A DNA stretch of 14,187 bases, from assembly GCA_023269455.1 (NCBI GenBank), contig JAHFTG010000030.1, positions 1 to 14,187 of the forward strand, written 5' to 3'. The DNA is from Opitutaceae bacterium. Its GTDB lineage: Bacteria > Verrucomicrobiota > Verrucomicrobiia > Opitutales > Opitutaceae. This document shows positions 7,471 to 14,187 of this stretch, piece by piece (position 1 is the first letter of the stretch; each line of letters begins with the position of its first letter). The position numbers and the translations under genes were made by a program. The notes beneath the pieces are model-generated. The model was not told the DNA's origin. It saw only the letters and a list, made by a program, of their open reading frames with translations, and searched no databases.

Positions 7471-8070
7471 TCAACGGGTGACGTAAAAAATGCCCATCAA
7501 AGCGGCCAAAAAAACCGCCCAAAGAAACAAGGTCCGCAACAGCGGCCATTTCTCGATACGCTCCAGGGTTTCGCCGGCGGCCTCGGTGATCGTCCCGAGA
7601 TCGATGTCGCGCGGCACCATGCTGGAAACCGCCATGTCAGGTCCGGCCTGCATGGAGCTGGCGCGCATCGCCGCCGTGAATTCAGGCGGCGCGGCGCGTG
7701 AATCGAGAAAGCCATACGTCCATTTTTGCGCACCGTCGCTCAAGAGCAGAGCGACGCGCCCGGCCGGGGCGATGCGTTCGTGCGGGAGATTTTTCGCATC
7801 GAGCATTTCACCAAACCATTCGTCCATCAATAGCTCGGTCTCCTCGGCGACGAGCGTGGTGGGATCGAGCGCCGGGTTCTCGACATGGCGGCGAGCCGCG
7901 CGTTCCAGCAGCACCTGGATCAGCCGGCTTTGGTGCAGCCGGTTGTGAATGCGATGGGCGCGCAGGTAATCCTCGGCACGGACATAGGCGGCATTCCATG
8001 CCTCCATCGTGCCGGTCTTGGGACGAAAAGTAGCGAGCTGCGCCTCTACGGATTCCACAGATAACTCCAT
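7471..8070 (-). CDS. Unrecognised protein with a C-terminal membrane anchor, between opgG and opgH
   Basis: A 199-residue protein I cannot assign to a family. Residues 1-100 look helical and charged (RAEDYLRAHRIHNRLHQSRLIQVLLERAAR falls within 31-60). Residues about 103-150 look like a small beta-rich segment. A single hydrophobic helix (about 177-197, LLRTLFLWAVFLAALMGIFYV) ends the chain with only Thr-Arg after it, which predicts a tail anchor with the bulk in the cytosol. There is no signal peptide. ATG at 8070 lies inside the end of opgG, overlapping it by 25 bases, and the stop is three bases before opgH, so it is tightly coupled to both. The frame stays open to 8166, but that stretch is internal to opgG. 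A helper role for OpgH is inferred from context and predicted topology. Confidence 0.82.
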   Translation of the reverse strand: MELSVESVEAQLATFRPKTGTMEAWNAAYVRAEDYLRAHRIHNRLHQSRLIQVLLERAARRHVENPALDPTTLVAEETELLMDEWFGEMLDAKNLPHERIAPAGRVALLLSDGAQKWTYGFLDSRAAPPEFTAAMRASSMQAGPDMAVSSMVPRDIDLGTITEAAGETLERIEKWPLLRTLFLWAVFLAALMGIFYVTR

Positions 8071-9557
8071 GTTTCCGTTAAGATATGCGGCGGCCTTTGC
8101 AGGAAGCAACGGAGTTCCACGGGATGTCCGCTGCCATCGGGCTTCAGCGCAAAAGCCACCCGCCAAGAACCGTTGAACGGATTTTTCTCAAGGCTTTGGT
8201 GAACCAGCGTGGCTCCCGTGCCGACAGAAATATTGGCCGAAATCTCCTGGGCAGATCGCTGGGCGTTAAGGTAAGGACCGTCAAAATCGACCCAGAAACG
8301 GGCCAAGCCGGCCTCATGGGTCTGGGAATGGCCGATGCGTGTGGCGATGGCATAACCACCCGGCGGCTTGCGGCCACCCTGGCCTTCGATGAACCAGTGT
8401 AACTTATATTCGAGTTTGAACGGCTCGCCGATGGGCGGGAGCTTGGCGGGCACCCAGAAGGCCACGACGTTGTCGTTGGTTTCATCGGGAGTCGGCAGCT
8501 CGACAAGGCGGACATTACCCGCGCCCCATTTTCCGAGGGGTTCGACCCAGGCGCTCGGGCGCAGTTGGTAGCACGCCTCCAAATCCTCGTAGGATTCAAA
8601 CCGGCGGTCGCGTTGCACGAGGCCGAATCCGCGCGGGTTCTCGTCACTGAAGGATGAGACTTGGATCGTCGAGGGATTCGTGAGCGGGCGCCACAGCCAC
8701 TCGCCGGTGCCGCGTTCCATCATGAGCCCGTCGGAATCATGCACCTCGGGCCGGAGATCGCCGTGATGATCCGAACTGTTTTCGCCAAACCAAAACATGC
8801 TGGTCAACGGGGCGACGCCAAACACCGCGACGTCTTTGCGGCGATACAGCGCAGTCCTGATTTCCATCACCGTGGACGGACCGGGTGTGATGATCAGGCG
8901 ATAGGCGCCGGCCACGCTGGGACTGTCGAGAAGCGCGTAAACTGTGACCTGCTTCGCATTGGGCACCGGTTTCTCGACCCAGAACTCTACAAAAATAGGG
9001 AATTCCTCGCCGCCCGGCTCGGCGGTGTTGATCGCCAGCCCGCGGGCGGAAAGCCCGTAGCGCATACCCTTGCCCAACGCACGGAAGTAGCTCGCCCCTT
9101 GGAACACCGCGAGCTCGTCGAGGTAGTCGGGATTGTTGAGCGCGTAGTGAACGCGAAGCCCGGTGAAACCCATGTCGCCCGGGATAGACCCGAGGTCGCG
9201 GTTGGCTCCGAAGTTGAAGAGGTTTTTATTATAAGCGATCGGCGTGACCTCGCCTTTTTCCACCTCGGAGATTTGCACCGTTTGGTTGAAGAGGAAACCA
9301 GGATGAAAAAACTGAAGCTGAAACGGGAGCTGTTCGCGGCGCCACCAGGACGCATCGGGATTGAACCGGATGTCGCGATACTGGTCGTAAGAGAGCTTGC
9401 GCAGTGACTCGGGCACGCGGCTGGCGGGCGGCGTGTAAGGCTTGGCCGCAAGCGCCTTCGCACGATACTGGAGCACCTCGAAATCAAAAGGCACGTCGTC
9501 CGCCCGGAGCGCGGAGAGGCCGATGAGGGCCACGGTTAAAAGGAGGGTTCGTTTCAT
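8046..9557 (-). CDS. opgG: Periplasmic glucans biosynthesis protein G
   Basis: OpgG (MdoG) acts in the periplasm on the beta-1,2-glucan made by OpgH; the OpgG/OpgD family is classed as GH186 after beta-1,2-glucanase activity was found in OpgD. This copy has 503 residues, close to the 511 of E. coli OpgG. It has a signal peptide (MKRTLLLTVALIGLSALRA, cut near 19), the family segments LSYDQYRDIRFNPDASWW (55-72), FHPGFLFNQTV (84-94), FQGASYFRALGKGMRYGLSA (152-171), and MFWFGENSSDHHGDLRPEVH (254-273), and the Asp-rich strip SSFSDENPRGFGLVQRDRRF (301-320). It ends in an Ig-like region (about 370-503). Its ATG overlaps the upstream glycosylase stop (ATGA), so translation is probably coupled. Identity is clear; whether it is a hydrolase or has another activity cannot be read here. 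Confidence 0.95.
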   Translation of the reverse strand: MKRTLLLTVALIGLSALRADDVPFDFEVLQYRAKALAAKPYTPPASRVPESLRKLSYDQYRDIRFNPDASWWRREQLPFQLQFFHPGFLFNQTVQISEVEKGEVTPIAYNKNLFNFGANRDLGSIPGDMGFTGLRVHYALNNPDYLDELAVFQGASYFRALGKGMRYGLSARGLAINTAEPGGEEFPIFVEFWVEKPVPNAKQVTVYALLDSPSVAGAYRLIITPGPSTVMEIRTALYRRKDVAVFGVAPLTSMFWFGENSSDHHGDLRPEVHDSDGLMMERGTGEWLWRPLTNPSTIQVSSFSDENPRGFGLVQRDRRFESYEDLEACYQLRPSAWVEPLGKWGAGNVRLVELPTPDETNDNVVAFWVPAKLPPIGEPFKLEYKLHWFIEGQGGRKPPGGYAIATRIGHSQTHEAGLARFWVDFDGPYLNAQRSAQEISANISVGTGATLVHQSLEKNPFNGSWRVAFALKPDGSGHPVELRCFLQRPPHILTETWSYLWNP

Positions 9558-10471
9558 TTGTCCAAAAAATAGCCGCGTTGTTTATCGGAAATAGTCATGC
9601 CTGTCCGCTCCATCACCTGCAACAAATCCTCCCACACCACTCGCTTGGACCGGTTGGAGCCATTCCGTAAAATATAAGAGGGGTGATAAGTCACCATGAC
9701 CGGTTTTCCGGCAAACAGTTTCCAATGTCCGCGAATTTCCCCGAGCGTTTTGAAGCTGTCCGCCCCGAGCAAACCCTGGGCGGCGGTCGAACCGAGCGCC
9801 ACGATCACATCGGGATTCACGATTTCGATCTGCGCCCGCAAAAACGGCATGCAGAACGCCATTTCCTCTGCCGTCGGCGCACGGTTTCCGATCTGCTCCG
9901 CGCCCTCGGGAGTCGGCATCTGCGGCCGCCAATTCAGGATGTTGCCGATATAAATATCCGAACGCTTCAGGCCCATGCCGCCGATCATCTTCGTGAGCAA
10001 CTGTCCCGCCGGACCGACAAACGGTTCGCCCTGAACTTCCTCTTCCGCGCCGGGCGCTTCGCCCACAAACATGATCTTCGCATCGAGCGAACCCACGCCC
10101 AACACGACTTTTTTTCCGGGGCGGACGTTGGCCGTGCAGACAGGATGGTTGAGAACCAATTCTTTCAACGCCGCCCAACGCACGGCCTTGTCGCCGCTTG
10201 GCAAAACAACCACTGGCGGCGCAGGCAATTTCGGCTCGGCGGGCGTGACCGCTTTGACAGGTGGTTTGACCACGGCGGAGGCCGACTTCGGGATTTCCGG
10301 GGACGCTTTTGCGGCGACGGCGGCCACGACTGGATTAACCGTTTTAGGTGCACGCGCGGCAATCACCCGTCGCAAAGTCGCGATGCTTTCATCCGACACG
10401 GAAACCGACTTCACGCCCGTGGCTTTCAGGCGTTTGAGTTCGTCGGTGATGGCGGTAAGCGCGGTGCGCAT
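9554..10471 (-). CDS. Uracil-DNA glycosylase, family 4-like
   Basis: A 305-residue enzyme that would excise uracil from DNA. The glycosylase domain starts near 95. It shows motif GEAPGAEEEVQGEPFVGPAG (137-156), the strand VIVALGSTAAQGLL (222-235), and the C-terminal TYHPSYILRN with His263. Residues 1-90 are an Ala/Pro/Val/Lys-rich linker that looks disordered, which explains the extra length over the usual 200 or so. Family 4 enzymes normally hold a 4Fe-4S cluster with four cysteines. Only two cysteines exist here, Cys112 and Cys207; the expected CRPP site reads NWRP, with Trp181. From memory, some proteobacterial relatives share this Trp variant. The start is ATG 10471, 12 bases after ribE, without a Shine-Dalgarno. 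DNA repair has no clear link to its operon neighbours. Confidence 0.9.
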   Translation of the reverse strand: MRTALTAITDELKRLKATGVKSVSVSDESIATLRRVIAARAPKTVNPVVAAVAAKASPEIPKSASAVVKPPVKAVTPAEPKLPAPPVVVLPSGDKAVRWAALKELVLNHPVCTANVRPGKKVVLGVGSLDAKIMFVGEAPGAEEEVQGEPFVGPAGQLLTKMIGGMGLKRSDIYIGNILNWRPQMPTPEGAEQIGNRAPTAEEMAFCMPFLRAQIEIVNPDVIVALGSTAAQGLLGADSFKTLGEIRGHWKLFAGKPVMVTYHPSYILRNGSNRSKRVVWEDLLQVMERTGMTISDKQRGYFLDK

Positions 10472-10483
10472 GCAATACGGCGG

Positions 10484-11080
10484 TTATTTCCGGTGAAAGG
10501 CGGTCAGCTTCTCGACATACTTGCCGAGCAAGTCGAATTCCAAATTCACCGGCGAACCGACGCGCTTCTCCCTCAAGTTGGTGACTGCGATGGTCGTCGG
10601 AATGATCCACACGGCAAACGCATCGCCCTCGACTTCCGCCACCGTCAGCGAGATCCCGTCGATGGTGATGCTGCCCTTGTGGATGAGATAGCGCCCCTGT
10701 CCTTCCGGCGCACGCACGCGCAGATAGTGGTCGCCGCCGCGCGCTTCCAGCACCTCGATCACGCCCAGCCCATCAACGTGCCCGCTGACGAAGTGTCCGC
10801 CGATCTTGCCGCCGAAACGCAGGCTGCGTTCCAGGTTCACCGCCGCGCCCGCCGCGAGCGTGGAGAGATTCGTAAGCCGTCGCGTTTCCTCCAACACATC
10901 AAACCAAACATGCCCCGCGTCGAACTGCGTGACCGTGAGGCAGCAGCCGTTGACCGCGATGCTGTCACCGAGCGCGACATCTTGAAGCGCGGCCTGCGCG
11001 GCGATTTGAAGTTTCCAAGCATCCGCGCCCTGCGTGAATGCCACGACCGAACCCGTTTCCTCGATGATTCCTGTGAACAT
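10484..11080 (-). CDS. ribE: Riboflavin synthase, alpha subunit
   Basis: This enzyme converts two molecules of 6,7-dimethyl-8-ribityllumazine to riboflavin, the last step of flavin synthesis, in the cytosol. The 198 residues form two lumazine-binding barrels. The first begins MFTGIIEETGSV and includes GDSIAVNGCCLTVT (38-51). The second begins at about residue 98 with GGHFVSGHVDG (94-104) at the junction and repeats the pattern as IHKGSITIDGISLTV (133-147). Length and both repeats match the family. It is often named ribC in Bacillus and ribE elsewhere. It sits 17 bases after the inactive protease gene and 12 before the glycosylase gene, with no other flavin gene in view, and so appears to be a passenger in this operon. 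Confidence 0.96.
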   Translation of the reverse strand: MFTGIIEETGSVVAFTQGADAWKLQIAAQAALQDVALGDSIAVNGCCLTVTQFDAGHVWFDVLEETRRLTNLSTLAAGAAVNLERSLRFGGKIGGHFVSGHVDGLGVIEVLEARGGDHYLRVRAPEGQGRYLIHKGSITIDGISLTVAEVEGDAFAVWIIPTTIAVTNLREKRVGSPVNLEFDLLGKYVEKLTAFHRK

Positions 11081-11097
11081 GACTGGTGTGGAAATTA

Positions 11098-12513
11098 TTA
11101 TTTGAGTTTAACCCGCTGCACGGCGGTGGCGTTGTTCCGGCTGGTGAGCAGCACGAAGTCCGTGCGCGTGGCATCCGCCTCGATCGCCGTGAGCTTGGCG
11201 ACCGCCTCGGCGTAGGTTTTCACCTCGGTGCCGTCCACTTCAAGAATCCAGTCGTCGGGACGCAACCCGGCGGTGCCCACCGGGCTGTTGTTTTTCACAA
11301 AATTTACGATCACGCCGCGCTGGTCCGCCGGTTTCACGCGACGCAGCACGCCGTCGCCATAAACGAATTCCCGCACGGTCACGCCCAGTTTTCCGAAATA
11401 CTTCCGCTCCGCTTCGCGTTGCAGTTTCGGCTGGTCCGCGAGCGTCGCCACTAACTCGACGCGATCGGAGCCGCGCAACACGGTGAGCGGGAATTTGTCG
11501 CCCGGCTTGCGCTTCAAAATCTCGCGCTCGATGTAGCTCACCGCGACTTGATCGGGCGTGAAACGCGGCACGGGCCGGCCGTCGATCGCCACGATGATGT
11601 CGCGGTCCTTCATCCCGGCGGCCTGCGCCGGACTGTCCGCCAAAACCTCGCTCACCACGCAGCCGGACTGGTTGCCCAACTTCAAAAAAGCCGCGACATC
11701 CGGGTCCATCGGCTGAAGCCCATAGGCTCCCAGCCACGCAATCGGGCGACCGCTCGTGCTGGCGGGCACGCGGCTCATCCACGGCAACACGTCGCCGACG
11801 AGTTTAAACACGCGGCTTTCCTCCACGTTCATCAGCATCAAAGGCGAACCGCGTTCGTTGCGCGAAAACTGCACATAGGTGGATCCGAATCCGCCGATGG
11901 CGATGCCCGCGAGCGCACCGTCTTTATTGAAAACCGGCAGCCCCGGCGCGGCCACTTCCAGCAGCGCGACCGCCGTGCGCTCGGGAAGCGATTGCACGTT
12001 GGAGATTTTTCCCGAGAGGAAATACGGCATGAAATCCTCGTCCTTCCGGCGCAGACCGATGCCCCAATAATCGTCGGCCATCGCCGGCTCGGCGAGCGTG
12101 GGCGCCGCGGCAAACGCAGTGATGGGCGTGAGTTGAGCGCGCAGCTTTTCTTCGACGCGCACGAAATGCCAGCCGCTCAACGGGTCTTGTCCGAGATAAA
12201 CCGCGCGGGCGAATTCCGTGGTCGGTTTGCCGGGAAGATAGACGCGAAAATCCTTCAACTGCGAGGGCTGCACGCGGCCATCGATCACGCCGGGCGGGAG
12301 CACGAGCGTGCCGTTGGTGTCGGCGACAAAGGCGTTGGTCACGGTGGGGCGGCGGTCGAGCTCGGTCTCGGTGAAAAACTCCACGGCCACGACGGACTTC
12401 ACGCGTTCCTGCAAGAGCGCAGGCAAGTCCGCCGCACGAACGACGGCGCCCATCGTCACGCAGGCGAACATCAGGGCGAGCAGACGGGAACGGAAGCAAA
12501 GGGAGAAATTCAT
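11098..12513 (-). CDS. HtrA/Deg-like protein without catalytic triad, two PDZ domains (predicted pseudoprotease)
   Basis: A 471-residue exported protein built like an HtrA protease. A signal peptide (about 1-27, ending GAVVRA) is followed by a degenerate trypsin-like domain (about 30-245) and two PDZ-like domains (about 262-360 and 375-470; cores GCVVSEVLADSPAQAAGM and GVIVNFVKNNSPVGTAGL). Compared with the active protease encoded just upstream, the His segment LTNAHV is replaced by LVLPPGVID, the Asp segment DLALLR by WHFVRV, and the Ser loop NPGNSGGPL by APGLPVFN. So His, Asp and Ser all appear lost while the fold signals and PDZ domains remain. The frame is intact, so it is not a decaying gene. 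Its ATG overlaps the upstream stop (ATGA). A role as scaffold or regulator of its partner is inferred. Confidence 0.85.
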   Translation of the reverse strand: MNFSLCFRSRLLALMFACVTMGAVVRAADLPALLQERVKSVVAVEFFTETELDRRPTVTNAFVADTNGTLVLPPGVIDGRVQPSQLKDFRVYLPGKPTTEFARAVYLGQDPLSGWHFVRVEEKLRAQLTPITAFAAAPTLAEPAMADDYWGIGLRRKDEDFMPYFLSGKISNVQSLPERTAVALLEVAAPGLPVFNKDGALAGIAIGGFGSTYVQFSRNERGSPLMLMNVEESRVFKLVGDVLPWMSRVPASTSGRPIAWLGAYGLQPMDPDVAAFLKLGNQSGCVVSEVLADSPAQAAGMKDRDIIVAIDGRPVPRFTPDQVAVSYIEREILKRKPGDKFPLTVLRGSDRVELVATLADQPKLQREAERKYFGKLGVTVREFVYGDGVLRRVKPADQRGVIVNFVKNNSPVGTAGLRPDDWILEVDGTEVKTYAEAVAKLTAIEADATRTDFVLLTSRNNATAVQRVKLK

Positions 12514-13850
12514 GGCTTAAAAATATAGAGTGAAATCTGTCGGTCGCTCTGCGCCTCGACGAGCGTGGGCGCGGGCTTTTCGGTGAAGATCGCGTAGGCT
12601 TTTTTCGCGAGATCAAGCGAGGTGATGGGCTGCTGATTGATTTTCGTAATGACATCGCCACCGCTCAGGCCCGCGACGGCGGCGGGGAACCCCGGCTGCA
12701 CGCCGATCACGAGCAGGCCGGTATCGTCGGTGAGTTGATTTTCACGGGCGTAGGCGCGGGACACCTTGCGCACCGTGAGGCCCCATTTTTCAAAGGCCCA
12801 TTCTTCGCCTTGGCGGCTCTTCAGCTCTTCGGTCACGACGGCGTAGTTGAGCGTCTGTTCACCGCGCTTCACGACGAGTTTTACGGTCGAGCCAACAGGA
12901 AGGCTGGCGACGAGATTCTGGATGGGCGGCAACTGCTCCGGGAAACGGCCATCGACCGGTGCGCCATTGATCGAGAGCACGATGTCGCCGCCGCGCAGTC
13001 CGGCCACCGCCGCCGGTGAACCGGGATCGACACTGTTCACGAGCAGGCCGGTGTTTTGTTTGAGCGCGTAAAACCCTTCGAGGTCGAGCAACGACCCCGG
13101 CACGAGCCCGATGTAACTGCGTGTGATGCGTCCGTCCTTGGTGAGGCCGGCGACAATGCGTTGGGCGATGTTGGCAGGAATCGCGAAGCCGAGATTTTCC
13201 GCGCCGAGGTAGCCGCGCGAATTGATACCCATGACGCGACCGTCTTCATCGACAAGCGGACCGCCGGAGTTGCCCGGATTGATGGCGGCATCGGTTTGCA
13301 GCCACGTGTTGAAGAGACCCGTTTCATAGCCCTCGACGCCGCGATTATCGGCGAAGAAACGGCGGACGTTTGAGATCACCCCGCGCGTGACTGTGCGAGT
13401 GAGTCCGAAAGGCGTGCCCACCGCGTAGGCCGTTTGTCCCGGATAGAGTTTATCGGAGTCGGCGAAATCGGCGTGCTTGAACTTCAGTCCGCGGTGTTTC
13501 ACCTCCGCGAGATCGAGGCGTAGGAGCGCGAGGTCGGTCCAATGATCCCAGCCGACGAGCGTGGCGTTGACGCGTTCGAGGCTGGCGAGCGTGACCGAAA
13601 GCTCGACCGCGCGCGGACTGGCGACATGGGCGTTGGTCAGGATGAGTCCGTCATCGGAAAGGATCACGCCCGAGCCGATGCTGCCGGTGAAACGCACCGC
13701 CCCTGAATCGAAGGTTTCCTCGCGCACATCGATGCGCACGACGGCGTCGAGCAGGCGGTTGAAGCCGCGCGACATGGCGGCATGGACCGAGGTGGACGTT
13801 GCCCAAAGACCGAGCACGAGCACGGTCAGGCAAAGGGTTTTTCGCGTCAT
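12510..13850 (-). CDS. HtrA/DegP-type periplasmic serine protease with two PDZ domains
   Basis: A 446-residue envelope quality-control protease. The signal peptide is about residues 1-24 (ends SVHA). The trypsin-like domain has the complete triad: His75 in ILTNAHV, Asp106 in TDLALLRL, and Ser195 in AINPGNSGGPLVDEDG. Two PDZ domains follow, at about 248-340 (TGLLVNSVDPGSPAAVAGLR) and 355-446 (GLLVIGVQPGFPAAVAGLS). In DegP-type proteins PDZ domains bind substrate and control assembly; this copy probably degrades or holds misfolded periplasmic proteins. ATG 13850 is chosen because the signal peptide follows at once. The frame stays open to 14171, but that part runs antisense into leuS. It heads the minus-strand operon and overlaps the triad-less homologue by four bases. 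Confidence 0.93.
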   Translation of the reverse strand: MTRKTLCLTVLVLGLWATSTSVHAAMSRGFNRLLDAVVRIDVREETFDSGAVRFTGSIGSGVILSDDGLILTNAHVASPRAVELSVTLASLERVNATLVGWDHWTDLALLRLDLAEVKHRGLKFKHADFADSDKLYPGQTAYAVGTPFGLTRTVTRGVISNVRRFFADNRGVEGYETGLFNTWLQTDAAINPGNSGGPLVDEDGRVMGINSRGYLGAENLGFAIPANIAQRIVAGLTKDGRITRSYIGLVPGSLLDLEGFYALKQNTGLLVNSVDPGSPAAVAGLRGGDIVLSINGAPVDGRFPEQLPPIQNLVASLPVGSTVKLVVKRGEQTLNYAVVTEELKSRQGEEWAFEKWGLTVRKVSRAYARENQLTDDTGLLVIGVQPGFPAAVAGLSGGDVITKINQQPITSLDLAKKAYAIFTEKPAPTLVEAQSDRQISLYIFKP

Positions 13851-13856
13851 TGACGC
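13844..13856. promoter_or_regulatory. Perfect inverted repeat on the htrA start codon, in the htrA/leuS divergent spacer
   Basis: GCGTCA-T-TGACGC is a perfect 6+1+6 inverted repeat that contains the ATG of the protease gene (13848-13850 on the minus strand). The spacer between the two divergent start codons is only 42 bases (13851-13892), so any leuS promoter must overlap this site or the protease coding region. It could be an operator for htrA, leuS or both. I see no convincing -35/-10 pair in either direction. A match of this length may also be chance. Confidence 0.3.
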
Positions 13857-13892
13857 ACTGGGTGAATTGTTCAACGTGGCGGGTTCTATCCG

Positions 13893-14187
13893 ATGGCAAC
13901 GCATTGCAAAGACTACGACTTTCTCCAGATCGAACCGCATTGGCAAACCTTCTGGGAGAACAACCATTCCTTCCGCGCCGAGAACACCTCGTCGAAGCCG
14001 AAATACTACGTGCTCGATATGTTCCCCTACCCGTCCGGCGCTGGCCTGCACATCGGCCATCCCGAGGGCTACACCGCGACCGACATCATCGCCCGCTACA
14101 AGCGCGCCCAGGGCTTCAACGTCCTCCACCCCATCGGCTGGGACGCGTTCGGCCTCCCCGCCGAGCAGCACGCGGTGAAAACCGGCA
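13893..14187 (+). CDS. leuS: Leucyl-tRNA synthetase, 5' part (continues beyond the window)
   Basis: The first 98 codons of a class Ia aminoacyl-tRNA synthetase that charges tRNA-Leu. The frame begins MATHCKDYDFLQIEPHWQ and is open to the window end. It shows the LeuS-specific ATP-binding signature FPYPSGAGLHIGHPEGYTAT (44-63), with HIGH at 53-56, and GWDAFGLPAEQHAVKTG (82-98). This pattern separates LeuS from IleRS and ValRS. The editing domain and KMSKS loop lie outside the window. The ATG at 13893 fits the family N-terminus; only a poor GGCGGG-like stretch precedes it. It is divergent from the htrA gene with 42 bases between start codons. Confidence 0.97.
   Translation, partial: MATHCKDYDFLQIEPHWQTFWENNHSFRAENTSSKPKYYVLDMFPYPSGAGLHIGHPEGYTATDIIARYKRAQGFNVLHPIGWDAFGLPAEQHAVKTG

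Noticed and set aside
8071..8166. N-terminal extension of the tail-anchored protein
   Set aside because: These codons lie wholly within opgG in another frame; the ATG at 8070 gives a sensible start with a short overlap.
13851..14171. N-terminal extension of the HtrA-type protease
   Set aside because: The frame is open, but it runs antisense through leuS and would place the signal peptide in mid-protein. The start at 13850 is followed directly by a normal signal peptide.
1..14187. Mobile elements, CRISPR arrays, tRNA or rRNA genes
   Set aside because: No transposase or integrase motifs, regular spaced repeats, or tRNA-like cloverleaf sequences were seen in the little non-coding space available.

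Overview
The window is about 14.2 kb of GC-rich, densely packed bacterial chromosome. It carries housekeeping genes (metK at the left edge, leuS at the right edge, ribE), a phosphorelay plus secretion-ATPase cluster, and an osmoregulated periplasmic glucan (OPG) operon. I see no phage, insertion sequence, CRISPR array, tRNA or rRNA. Gene content and protein style suggest a Gram-negative of the Verrucomicrobiota, probably Opitutaceae-like. This is an impression from the proteins; no marker search was possible.

Left edge (1-1230, minus): metK, nearly complete, with a 129-base leader (1231-1359) that is rich in small palindromes and separates it from a divergent plus-strand cluster. The metK start is set by the one textbook Shine-Dalgarno in the window; nearly every other gene here lacks one.

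Plus-strand cluster (1375-5303): a soluble REC-histidine kinase, a stand-alone REC protein, an unrecognised 68-residue protein, a GspE/PilB-type traffic ATPase, then after a 120-base gap an Hpt phosphotransfer protein. Together the three signalling proteins supply the parts of a His-Asp-His-Asp phosphorelay, arranged around one orphan secretion or pilus ATPase with no other secretion or pilus gene in view.

Minus-strand operon (13850 down to 5311): seven genes with gaps or overlaps of 25 bases or fewer. In transcription order they are an active HtrA/Deg-type protease, a second HtrA-like protein that has lost the whole catalytic triad, riboflavin synthase (ribE), a family-4-type uracil-DNA glycosylase lacking two of four expected Fe-S cysteines, OpgG, a 199-residue protein with a C-terminal membrane anchor, and the glucosyltransferase OpgH. 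OpgG and OpgH are the periplasmic and inner-membrane parts of OPG synthesis. The protein between them is translationally coupled to opgG and is a candidate extra component.

Right edge (13893-14187, plus): the first 98 codons of leuS, divergent from the htrA gene with only 42 bases between start codons.

No gene-free stretch exceeds 300 bases. The most promising unexplained items are the tail-anchored OPG-operon protein, the active/inactive protease pair, and the phosphorelay-ATPase cluster with its small coupled protein.
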